Origin: Campylobacterales bacterium
GTDB lineage: Bacteria > Campylobacterota > Campylobacteria > Campylobacterales > Sulfurimonadaceae
DNA: 10,795 nt
Direction of reading: 5' to 3'
NCBI GenBank assembly: GCA_016937915.1
Contig: JAFGVR010000233.1
Location: 1 to 10,795, forward strand
A program made the translations under genes and the position numbers. Position 1 is the stretch's first letter. The number at the start of each line of letters is the position of its first letter. The notes beneath the pieces are model-generated. The model searched no databases. It was given only the letters and a program-made list of their open reading frames with translations, and was not told the DNA's origin. Positions 1 through 6,400 of this stretch are shown in pieces.

Positions 1-4
1 AGGT

Positions 5-82
5 CGGGGTGTAGCTCAGTATGGTTAGAGTACTTGGTTTGGGACCAAGGGGCCGAAGGTTCGAGTCCTTTCACCCCGACCA
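5..82 (+). tRNA. tRNA-Pro (anticodon TGG)
   Basis: A full cloverleaf folds by eye. The acceptor stem CGGGGTG (5-11) pairs with CACCCCG (72-78), followed by discriminator A79 and an encoded CCA (80-82). The anticodon stem CTTGG/CCAAG encloses the loop TTTGGGA, giving anticodon TGG, which reads CCN proline codons. The T-loop is TTCGAGT. It is the first gene of a four-tRNA cluster. The gene begins only four bases into the window, so its promoter and any upstream members are not visible. Confidence 0.96.
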
Positions 83-111
83 CTCTTTTTTTTATATTTT
101 CAAGAATTTAT

Positions 112-189
112 GGTGGGATTAGCTCAGTTGGTTAGAGCACTAGTTTGTGGCACTGGGGGTCGCGAGTTCGAATCTCGTATCCCACCCCA
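112..189 (+). tRNA. tRNA-His (anticodon GTG)
   Basis: The acceptor stem GTGGGAT (113-119) pairs with ATCCCAC (179-185). An additional G112 opposite C186 is the G-1:C73 pair that is diagnostic of histidine tRNA and needed by histidyl-tRNA synthetase. CCA is encoded at 187-189. The anticodon arm CTAGT-TTGTGGC-ACTGG gives GTG. The gene lies 29 bp after tRNA-Pro and is probably co-transcribed with it. A T8 run just after tRNA-Pro has no GC stem of its own and is more likely a processing spacer than a terminator. Confidence 0.97.
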
Positions 190-210
190 TTGAAGATATA
201 AATAATATAA

Positions 211-287
211 GCGTCCGTGGCTCAATTGGATAGAGTTTCGGATTTCGGCTCCGAGGGTTATAGGTTCGAATCCTATCGGGCGTACCA
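211..287 (+). tRNA. tRNA-Arg (anticodon TCG)
   Basis: The acceptor stem GCGTCCG (211-217) pairs with CGGGCGT (277-283) using two G-T wobbles (positions 1-72 and 4-69). Discriminator A284 and an encoded CCA (285-287) follow. The anticodon stem TCGGA/TCCGA encloses the loop TTTCGGC, giving anticodon TCG, which reads CGN arginine codons. It lies 21 bp after tRNA-His in the same cluster. Confidence 0.95.
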
Positions 288-309
288 TTTTAAAACAAAC
301 CTAACAAAC

Positions 310-386
<77 letters not shown>

Positions 387-409
387 CTTTTATAAATTAT
401 CGTTTATTT

Positions 410-418
410 TGGTATAAT
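410..418 (+). promoter_or_regulatory. Extended -10 promoter of the small membrane protein gene
   Basis: TGGTATAAT is a perfect extended -10 box (TGn plus TATAAT at 413-418) preceded by T-rich DNA. It would start transcription near position 425 and leave a leader of only about 12 nt before the ATG at 437. No convincing -35 is seen, which is usual for sigma-70 promoters in Campylobacterota. Confidence 0.6.
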
Positions 419-436
419 CACGAAAAAAGTTTTTTG

Positions 437-811
437 ATGGATATAGTTTTACTCATAAAATCAGGTCTTGGCCTACTTGTTGTTCTTGCTATTTTGGTAT
501 TTTTACTTATATCTCCTAATAAAAAGAAAAAAAGAAAAAAACAGATTCAAAGCAAACCAAAAGAAAATTTTTCTACAGATCTAAAAGAACTTATCAAAAT
601 AGTTAAAAATAAAGAAACAGATACTGTAAAGCTTTCAAAAACAGTTGATACAATTTTAAAATATCATGGGAAGATACCAGAAAAACTAGGTATCAGAACT
701 CATCCAGAATATATTTTATATGATGATATTATTTTTGCATTATGCAGACATCCAAATGTAACATCAAATATAGTACTTGATTTTATATCTGGATTGGAAA
801 AAAAAACCTAG
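437..811 (+). CDS. Small single-span membrane protein, apparently frameshifted near its C-terminus
   Basis: The protein is 124 residues as read. It has one transmembrane segment (about residues 8-26, rich in L, V and I), a strongly basic stretch (about 29-36, KKKKRKK), and a soluble helical domain that should lie in the cytoplasm by the positive-inside rule. The soluble part has conserved-looking elements: STDLKELIKIVKNK, ILKYHGKIPEKLG and the CRHPN block. I recall this pattern from conserved hypothetical proteins of Campylobacterota with no assigned function. ATG at 437 is preferred; an adjacent TTG at 434 is also in frame. The ribosome-binding site is weak. The frame stops at 811 just after an A9 run (798-806), while the -1 frame stays open to 873 with a family-like tail. 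The product may therefore be truncated, made by slippage to about 145 residues, or affected by a homopolymer sequencing error. Confidence 0.75.
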   Translation: MDIVLLIKSGLGLLVVLAILVFLLISPNKKKKRKKQIQSKPKENFSTDLKELIKIVKNKETDTVKLSKTVDTILKYHGKIPEKLGIRTHPEYILYDDIIFALCRHPNVTSNIVLDFISGLEKKT

Positions 812-873
812 AGTATAAACCTCAGATAAACGATTCTTTAACTAAAGGTTTAAACTCTAGAGTGATTTCGTAA
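797..873 (+). other. Slippery A9 tract with an open -1 frame behind it
   Basis: The run A798-A806 gives the codons GAA AAA AAA ACC and then the stop TAG (809-811). Slipping back one base, or adding one A, reads AAC CTA GAG TAT and onward. That frame stays open for 22 codons (NLEYKPQIND, then SLTKGLNSRVIS) to TAA at 871-873. A 14-of-15 bp inverted repeat starts two bases after the tract (808-822/846-860). A slippery A-tract plus a downstream stem is the layout of -1 frameshift or transcript-slippage sites. The same stem is also the terminator of the opposing lapD gene. The resemblance of the -1 tail to the usual end of this family is from memory. Confidence 0.5.
798..860 (-). terminator. Intrinsic terminator of the lapG-lapD unit
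   Basis: On the - strand, a 15-position stem (860-846 with 822-808, one A-A mismatch) has a 23-nt loop. It is followed by one G (807) and nine consecutive T (806-798). The stem includes the lapD stop codon on one side and the opposing gene's stop codon on the other. There is no T-run after 860 on the + strand, so it should work mainly for the leftward transcript. Confidence 0.75.
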
Positions 874-2770
874 CACCCCCTTGAATGGTATCTACCCCTT
901 TTTGTAAGAGTAGATTTAAATTTTCATTATCATTTACACCAGAAGCTATTAGTTTTATCCCAACAGAGTCTGTTATAAGTCTTATAGCAGATAAAGTTTG
1001 CTCTTTTATAGATATTATATAACTCGCTTCAGCTTTTATATATACAGGTCTTAACTCTTTTATATACTTATAATCTGTACTATCACCTATAAACTCAAAT
1101 ATCCCTATGTCTATACCATATTTTTGAAATAGTTTTTTATACAGCATCATATGTTCAAAATGTTCATAAGCTAGTTTATCTGGAAGTTCTATTATAAGTT
1201 TGAATTGTATATTTTTTGAATGATTTTTTAATAAAGCAGATATATGTTCATACGCATCTTGTGTTTTTAGATACTCATACGCTAATCTAAGTGAACATAC
1301 AGTATCTTTTAATTGATATTGTGGTGTTTTAAAGAGTATCTCTAAGATAGTGTCATAAATATCATGGCTCATCCCAGTATGATTTGCTGGTGCCATAAAT
1401 TGACCATATATATAGTTTGTATCATCTACCATCATATTTATGCTAAGTGTGTTATGAACAATACTTTTATTTTTAACATCTACTGTCTTATATGGTATGA
1501 GCTTAAAAGATTTTGAATCTATAGCTTTTTTTATGTTATATCTCCACTCATCTTTTCCCATAACCTCTAAAGTATTATCATCTTTTTCAAAATAGATTTT
1601 TTGTGAATTAAATTTTGCTTTGGCTAGAGCATTGTCTAAGATAGAAAGTAAAGAAGCTATGGTGTAGTTATAGTGGTATTTGCATAACCCTAATGAAACT
1701 GATGTGATTTTGTTATCAAGTTTCATTTTCTCTATCATTAAATCTGTATCATTCTTTATTTTATGAGCTATCTCTAGTGCTTCTTTCTCATCACAATCTG
1801 GTATAAATAAACAAAACTCTGTACCATTTATCCTAGAGGCTATAGCATCTTTATATTTTTTTATATAAGTTTCTAAAACATTTGCTAAATTTATAAATAA
1901 ATTATCAACCTCTTTATGACCTATCTTTTCATTTGCTTCTGTAACACCACTTAGAGAGATCATCATAGTTGAACCACCACTTGATGTAGCATCCATTTTT
2001 AAAAATTCTGGAAGTTTATCTATAAGATATTTTCTATTTTTTAATTTTGTGTCTTTATCTATATATTCTAACTCTTTTTGGCGTTTTAACTCTTCATTTC
2101 CTTTATCAAACATGGCTTTTACTTTTTCAACCATTACATTCATTCCAATAACTACATCTTCAAATTCTTTTGTAGATGGTATCTCTGATTGTATAATAAA
2201 CTCATTTCTTGTGATAGCTTCAGCTTGAAGTTGAACTTTTTTAAGAGGTTTTAAAATCATAGCTATTAAAAAATTTAGACTAATCAAAGCAAAAAAAGCT
2301 ATTATCCCAAAAGAGATGAGTAGATTTTTTAAGATAGTGTAAAGTTGTATATATGCATAATCGTTATCACCCTCTACATACAAAACACCAACTTGAGACC
2401 AACCTGCACTTATATTGGAGGATGCTATAGGTGGTTTTATATCTAAAATCTCTCTAAACCATTGTGGTACATCTACAATTTTTTGTTCAACTTCTCTCTT
2501 ATAGATGGTATTATCTTCTGTGTCTTTTAAGATAATATAGTGATAATAACCGCTATCAAAACTAGCATCTATCATAGTTGTCATTATCCCTATATCACCG
2601 TTTGTAGTAGTTAAAGATATCCCTAGGGTTGTGGCTGTATTTTTGGCATCTGTGTATAATCTATCTTTTATAGAACTGTTTGCACTTTTAAAATTTAACA
2701 CTAAAACAGTACTAAGAATTATTAGAAGAAATGTAGATATCATCAGTGCTATTTGTCTAAATAGTGTCAT
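857..2770 (-). CDS. lapD: LapD-like inside-out c-di-GMP receptor (periplasmic domain-HAMP-degenerate GGDEF-degenerate EAL)
   Basis: This inner-membrane receptor is expected to bind cytoplasmic c-di-GMP and sequester the protease LapG on the periplasmic side. The 637-residue protein has TM1 (about 7-27), a periplasmic LapD/MoxY-type domain (28-148), TM2 (149-171), HAMP (172-224), GGDEF-like (about 235-395) and EAL-like (about 408-637) domains. Gly123-Trp124 in the periplasmic domain matches the tryptophan loop through which LapD grips LapG (W125 in Pseudomonas). The GGDEF site reads NGTEF (315-319), and the EAL signature reads NTL (440-442). Both domains should be catalytically dead, as in known LapD. 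ATG at 2770 is chosen because it overlaps the lapG stop as ATGA and has AAGGAGAG four bases upstream. A longer frame from 2809 lacks support. It is translationally coupled to lapG and ends in a strong terminator. Confidence 0.88.
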   Translation of the reverse strand: MTLFRQIALMISTFLLIILSTVLVLNFKSANSSIKDRLYTDAKNTATTLGISLTTTNGDIGIMTTMIDASFDSGYYHYIILKDTEDNTIYKREVEQKIVDVPQWFREILDIKPPIASSNISAGWSQVGVLYVEGDNDYAYIQLYTILKNLLISFGIIAFFALISLNFLIAMILKPLKKVQLQAEAITRNEFIIQSEIPSTKEFEDVVIGMNVMVEKVKAMFDKGNEELKRQKELEYIDKDTKLKNRKYLIDKLPEFLKMDATSSGGSTMMISLSGVTEANEKIGHKEVDNLFINLANVLETYIKKYKDAIASRINGTEFCLFIPDCDEKEALEIAHKIKNDTDLMIEKMKLDNKITSVSLGLCKYHYNYTIASLLSILDNALAKAKFNSQKIYFEKDDNTLEVMGKDEWRYNIKKAIDSKSFKLIPYKTVDVKNKSIVHNTLSINMMVDDTNYIYGQFMAPANHTGMSHDIYDTILEILFKTPQYQLKDTVCSLRLAYEYLKTQDAYEHISALLKNHSKNIQFKLIIELPDKLAYEHFEHMMLYKKLFQKYGIDIGIFEFIGDSTDYKYIKELRPVYIKAEASYIISIKEQTLSAIRLITDSVGIKLIASGVNDNENLNLLLQKGVDTIQGGVTKSL

Positions 2771-3399
2771 ATAACTCTCCTTTGTATATTTTGTATAAGT
2801 AGATCCCATTTTCTACCAACTTTTTGACTTACAACTTTTTCACCTGTTGATACTTTCTCAATAGCACCAGCTTGAAGTCTAAAGATAGGTTTTAAATCAT
2901 CTCTTTTGTTTGCTGGTAAAACTTTGAGATTGTAGTTATCTAAGATAAGAGGGATGGATGATGGTTTTTTATAGTAAGCTAAAACCATGTGGGATTCGGT
3001 AAATTTTGTAGATTTTACATAAAAAAAGAACATTTTTTTTTCATCTACTCCTAGATGTTTTAGTGCAAAATATTTAGCTATGACATAATCTTCACAATCC
3101 CCACTATCTCTTGCTAAAAATTCATAAGGGGTAGCCCAATAATCACTAACGCCATAGTTTTTTTTATCAGATTGATATTTAACATCATTATAAAAACTAT
3201 TTACTGCATCCAGTTTTTTTTCATCAGTTGCATCTTTTATCGAATCAAGCATTTGTTGTTGATAAAAAAATCTTTTTTTTGCATATATATCATATTTTTT
3301 TTCTATCTCACTAATAAGCTCTGTATCTACATAATCACTATTTGCAGATGTTATAATAACAGTAGATGCGATTATGAAAAAATATCTAAAAAAAAACAT
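2767..3399 (-). CDS. lapG: LapG-like periplasmic calcium-dependent cysteine protease (BTLCP family)
   Basis: LapG proteases cut the N-terminal region of giant RTX adhesins to release them from the outer membrane and disperse biofilm. This 210-residue protein has an N-terminal signal segment (about 1-21, ending near SANS). Its transglutaminase-like triad is Cys102 (in GDCEDY), His137 (in ESHMVLAY) and Asp154 (in LDNY). The His-Asp spacing of 17 equals that of Pseudomonas LapG (H172-D189). Asp101 and Glu103 flanking the cysteine match the calcium ligands D134/E136 there. The gene follows the radical SAM gene by 23 bp and overlaps lapD by 4 bp. The start at 3399 is the only Met before the signal segment. 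It has no real Shine-Dalgarno sequence, and TATAAT lies five bases upstream. Codons 2-4 form a T9 run, and the gene holds five further 8-9 nt A-runs. The substrate adhesin and its type I exporter are not in the window. Confidence 0.9.
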   Translation of the reverse strand: MFFFRYFFIIASTVIITSANSDYVDTELISEIEKKYDIYAKKRFFYQQQMLDSIKDATDEKKLDAVNSFYNDVKYQSDKKNYGVSDYWATPYEFLARDSGDCEDYVIAKYFALKHLGVDEKKMFFFYVKSTKFTESHMVLAYYKKPSSIPLILDNYNLKVLPANKRDDLKPIFRLQAGAIEKVSTGEKVVSQKVGRKWDLLIQNIQRRVI

Positions 3400-3404
3400 T
3401 CTCG

Positions 3405-3410
3405 ATTATA
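3405..3410 (-). promoter_or_regulatory. Possible internal -10 box in front of lapG
   Basis: TATAAT on the - strand ends five bases before the lapG ATG, inside the 23-bp gap after the radical SAM stop. If it is used, transcription would start at or about the start codon and give a leaderless lapG-lapD mRNA. There is no extended TGn element and no clear -35. In such AT-rich DNA it may be chance. Confidence 0.35.
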
Positions 3411-3422
3411 CATAAAAAGATT

Positions 3423-4922
3423 TTATATCTGTCTTTTGTTAAAACCTGAACTTCCCTCTTGCATCTTAAACTCTATATCAGATGCGTAAGGTTTTAAGTA
3501 TTTTGGAATTGCTCTTCCTTTTAGTTTCATCATATCTTCAAGCATATTTGCAGCTATATCTTTTGGCTCTAAAGATTTCATTTCACTAAGGTATCTAAAT
3601 AAAAGTTCCCCCATCCTATCTAGCGATATTTTCCATGTAGAATCGGTTTGTTCATAAAGCCAGATGCTAAAATGGTAGAAGTTTTCATAAACACTCCCAT
3701 CACCCCATATCATCCCAACTGAGCGTTTAAAATTTCCACTGTTGTAAGTTATATCCCAAAATCTTGCAAATCTTTTCATTATCTGAATATCTTTAAAACT
3801 TAAAAGATTGTTTTTTAGTATGTCATAAGGGGGTAAATCACTATACACCATCCCATGCTCTATATCGTGCCTATCTAGTTTTGTCCCTGATAATTTTTTT
3901 AAGATGCCAAGCTGTATCTCACTAGAACTAAGCGATACAAGCTCATCGAGATTTTTACCAAAACTCTCTAGTGACTCACCTGGTAAACCGATGATTAAAT
4001 CTAAGTGGATATGTGCAGATGTTTCATTTTCTAAGTAGCTTATATTCTCTTTTATCTTCTCTAAATTTAACACCCTTGAGATGTTTTTAGCGATTTGTTG
4101 ATTTAGAGTTTGTATCCCTATCTCAAGCTGCAAAGCACCTTTTGGAAACATCTTTATCTTCTCTTTTAGTGATGATGGAAAATGATCAGGTATAACTTCA
4201 AAATGGACAAAATATTTACCATCTTTTTCTAGAAAAAAATCTAAAATCTTATTGGCTGTTTTTATATTTATGTTAAAAGTTCTATCTACAAACTTAAAGT
4301 TTCTAGCACCCCTATCCCAAAGTTTTTGAAACTCATTTAAAACTTCATCAAGATTAAATGTTCTAACCCTCTCATCAATTGATGATAAACAAAACTCACA
4401 CTCAAACGGACAACCCCTTGATATCTCTACATATATATATCTATTTTTTATATCAAAGTCGGTGTAGTAACTATATGGAAGTTTTAACTCTTTTAAATTT
4501 GGAACGGTTGGTTTTATAATCTTTTTATCAACTACTTTACCACCGTGTAAAGATTTGCAAAGCTCATAAAAAGCAACATCACCCTCACCCTGAACTACAT
4601 AATCAGCCAATGAAAAATCAACCCTAAAAGGGGTGTGACTAACCTCTGGACCACCTAAAACAACTGTAGTTTTAGGAGATACTTTTTTTATGATATGGAG
4701 TAGTTCATAAACCTCTAACGCATTCCAGATATATACTCCGATGCCAACTATGGTTGGATTTGTATCTAAAATCTTCTCAGCTACGCTTTGCATGGCATCG
4801 TTTATACTAAATTCAATTATCTCAGTAGCTTGTTGAAACTCTTGCATATTTGCATATATATATCTAAGCCCTATGGAGCTTTGTGTAAAACGGGAATTTA
4901 AAGTTGTAAGTACTATTTTCAT
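3423..4922 (-). CDS. Radical SAM protein with N-terminal cobalamin-binding-type domain and DUF4080-like C-terminus
   Basis: This is an uncharacterised radical SAM enzyme of 499 residues. The N-terminal part (about 1-140) has the Rossmann-like layout of B12-binding domains, including VVLGGPEVSH (about 87-96) and YVVQGEGD (108-115). It shows no DxHxxG base-off cobalamin motif. The radical SAM core (about 160-380) carries Cys171, Cys175 and Cys178 in CPFECEFC (CxxxCxxC, for the 4Fe-4S cluster and S-adenosylmethionine). It also has the later motifs QLEIGIQTLN and DLIIGLPGES, seen in this class. The C-terminal 120 or so residues resemble DUF4080, which usually accompanies this arrangement. The substrate is unknown. 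ATG at 4922 begins the typical MKIVLTTLNSRF start; the ribosome-binding site is weak. The gene lies just after a terminator and leads into lapG after 23 bp, so it may head a radical SAM-lapG-lapD transcript. Confidence 0.88.
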   Translation of the reverse strand: MKIVLTTLNSRFTQSSIGLRYIYANMQEFQQATEIIEFSINDAMQSVAEKILDTNPTIVGIGVYIWNALEVYELLHIIKKVSPKTTVVLGGPEVSHTPFRVDFSLADYVVQGEGDVAFYELCKSLHGGKVVDKKIIKPTVPNLKELKLPYSYYTDFDIKNRYIYVEISRGCPFECEFCLSSIDERVRTFNLDEVLNEFQKLWDRGARNFKFVDRTFNINIKTANKILDFFLEKDGKYFVHFEVIPDHFPSSLKEKIKMFPKGALQLEIGIQTLNQQIAKNISRVLNLEKIKENISYLENETSAHIHLDLIIGLPGESLESFGKNLDELVSLSSSEIQLGILKKLSGTKLDRHDIEHGMVYSDLPPYDILKNNLLSFKDIQIMKRFARFWDITYNSGNFKRSVGMIWGDGSVYENFYHFSIWLYEQTDSTWKISLDRMGELLFRYLSEMKSLEPKDIAANMLEDMMKLKGRAIPKYLKPYASDIEFKMQEGSSGFNKRQI

Positions 4923-4940
4923 GAAATTTCTTTATAGAGG

Positions 4941-4989
4941 AAAAAACCAACCAAGCTAAACAAAAGGGGAAAACGCTTGGTTGTTTTTT
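4941..4989 (-). terminator. Terminator after the chemoreceptor gene (near-symmetrical, may act both ways)
   Basis: CAACCAAGC (4948-4956) and GCTTGGTTG (4975-4983) form a perfect 9-bp stem with an 18-nt loop. It is flanked by A6 (4941-4946) and T6 (4984-4989). On the - strand it ends with G then T6, so it should terminate the PAS-chemoreceptor transcript and the candidate small RNA. It lies only 18 bp before the radical SAM start codon. Confidence 0.75.
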
Positions 4990-5045
4990 AATAATTGTTA
5001 AGAGTATTTAGCACTCATTATGAAAGGGGGAAAACATAATTGAGC
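4941..5045 (-). ncRNA. Candidate small RNA (about 105 nt) with two hairpins bearing C-rich loops
   Basis: Reading leftward, a -10 box TATAAT (5057-5052) predicts a start near 5045. The RNA would open with a hairpin of CTCAATTATG against CATAATGAG (5044-5035/5022-5014, one bulged A). Its 12-nt loop is TTTTCCCCCTTT. An AU-rich linker follows, then a terminator hairpin (4983-4975/4956-4948) whose loop contains GTTTTCCCCTTTT, and a T6 tail (4946-4941). Promoter, two stems, linker and U-tail together form a normal small-RNA gene. A C/U-rich terminator loop recalls RepG of Helicobacter pylori, which targets a chemoreceptor mRNA. It could instead simply be the 3' untranslated region of the chemoreceptor mRNA. 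No homology has been tested. Confidence 0.4.
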
Positions 5046-5051
5046 ATCAAA

Positions 5052-5057
5052 ATTATA
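5052..5057 (-). promoter_or_regulatory. -10 box for the candidate small RNA
   Basis: TATAAT on the - strand sits seven bases before the first hairpin stem, so the predicted start (about 5045) coincides with the base of that hairpin. A weak TTGCCT (5082-5077) lies 19 bp upstream as a possible -35. The alternative use is as a promoter for the radical SAM gene, but the terminator at 4941-4989 stands in the way. Confidence 0.4.
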
Positions 5058-5095
5058 ATAACTATTGGTTAACATTAGGCAAATGGATCTTATAT

Positions 5096-6400
5096 CTATT
5101 TTCTAACTTTATGTTGAACCAACATATCATCAAGTTTTCCAAATAATACTTGAGATGCATCTTCCATTTTTGAGAAGTTTTGATAAACTAACTCAGGATT
5201 GGTTCCTTTTAGGGTTGTTCCAGTTTCTACAAATTTTAAGTTAGCAAAAACTTGTTGATGAACAGTTGCGTGTGGGGCTTCCATCTCTTTATAAGCTTTT
5301 GTATCTCCAAAAACCTCTTTTGCGATTCCTGTGTACCATTTACCCATACGACAATTATGATGATCTGCAAACTTCATCTCTCTATTTTCAGATGTAACGG
5401 CATGATAAGCGTTGTTTTTGAAAATAATATGGTCAACTTTAACTAAAGTTGTAAAGAATCTATCTTGTGTCTCTTTTGCTATTAGTGATGTATTTTCAGC
5501 TAAGCTATTAAGTTGTGTAAATGTTTGTTCAAACTCATTTATAACTTGATTTGAAGCTGATGCTATCTCTGAGATAGTATCTGAGTTGTTTCTCATCTCA
5601 TTTGTCTCTTGTTGAAGAGTTGAGATATTTATCTCTATCTCACTTGTTGCTTTTTGAGTTCTCTCTGCTAATTTTCTAACTTCATCAGCAACAACTGCAA
5701 ATCCACGACCATGCTCACCAGCTCTTGCTGCCTCAATGGCTGCATTAAGTGCTAATAGATTTGTTTGATCAGCTATATCTTTGATAAGATTTATAACTTG
5801 ACTTATTTCACTTGAACGGGTCTCTAAACTCATAATACCATGATGCGATGTCTCTATAAGCTCAACAAGCTTTCCAAGTCTTTGAGATATATCTACTACA
5901 CTGCTTAAACTTTTTGATGACTCTTCAGCTGTTTTATGTGCAACTTCTACTATCTCTTGAGCACCATCTTGAGAAGTTGTTATATCTGATTGGATAACTG
6001 CTAAACCAGCTGCAACCCCACCACCTAATTTGTTTAGTTTATGTGCAAGTTCTGCTCTAGCTTTTGTGGTTTGACCAAGTGCTATAGATTCACTAGCTTC
6101 AAATAAGCTTTGAGCCATATTTTTAAACTCACCATTAAGTCCAGATGTATAGGTGTGTCTATAAGCTTTACCTTGAGAAGCACCCTCTACAGTAGCTTTT
6201 GCATCACGCATGAAAGCTTCGGTTTGGTCTAGCAGATCATTTATAGCCCATGCAAATTTTGACTCTTTGCTTCCATCTTGTGGTATGTTTGTAACACGCC
6301 CCTCCAAATTACCATTAGCCGCATCCATGACAACTTTCATCATCTTGTCCATACAAGCTTGTGTTTTAGAGTTATCCTTGAAGAGAGATGATAAATTCAT
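5096..6400 (-). CDS. Soluble methyl-accepting chemotaxis protein with C-terminal zinc-binding CZB domain
   Basis: This 434-residue chemoreceptor has no transmembrane segment, so it should signal from the cytoplasm to CheA/CheW. The N-terminal 110 residues contain two HAMP-like helical units (for example NGNLEGRV and [12 protein letters not shown]). The signalling region has the highly conserved hairpin tip around 206-252 ([16 protein letters not shown]). The C-terminus is a CZB domain with ligands His324, Cys350 (in CRMGKWY), His377 and His381. The Cys-His-His spacings of 27 and 4 equal those of E. coli DgcZ (C52, H79, H83). There is no C-terminal CheR-binding pentapeptide. ATG at 6400 lies inside the end of the PAS gene (29-bp overlap), with AAGGA ten bases upstream and no alternative in-frame start. 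It most likely works with the PAS protein as a split Aer-type receptor. Confidence 0.93.
   Translation of the reverse strand: MNLSSLFKDNSKTQACMDKMMKVVMDAANGNLEGRVTNIPQDGSKESKFAWAINDLLDQTEAFMRDAKATVEGASQGKAYRHTYTSGLNGEFKNMAQSLFEASESIALGQTTKARAELAHKLNKLGGGVAAGLAVIQSDITTSQDGAQEIVEVAHKTAEESSKSLSSVVDISQRLGKLVELIETSHHGIMSLETRSSEISQVINLIKDIADQTNLLALNAAIEAARAGEHGRGFAVVADEVRKLAERTQKATSEIEINISTLQQETNEMRNNSDTISEIASASNQVINEFEQTFTQLNSLAENTSLIAKETQDRFFTTLVKVDHIIFKNNAYHAVTSENREMKFADHHNCRMGKWYTGIAKEVFGDTKAYKEMEAPHATVHQQVFANLKFVETGTTLKGTNPELVYQNFSKMEDASQVLFGKLDDMLVQHKVRK

Noticed and set aside
2771..2809. A 13-residue N-terminal extension of LapD beginning at 2809
   Set aside because: It would overlap lapG by 43 bp and add polar residues before the first membrane segment. 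The ATG at 2770 has the ATGA overlap and a strong Shine-Dalgarno.
3172..3489. A + strand frame of about 105 codons antisense to lapG and the end of the radical SAM gene
   Set aside because: Its composition is low-complexity Ile/Phe/Cys/Tyr, the mirror of Lys/Asn-rich coding. It has no ribosome-binding site, and both sense genes are clearly real.
4961..5035. The paired GGGGAAAAC motifs as a direct-repeat operator or start of a repeat array
   Set aside because: Only two copies exist. Both lie in hairpin loops, so an RNA-level explanation on the - strand fits better.
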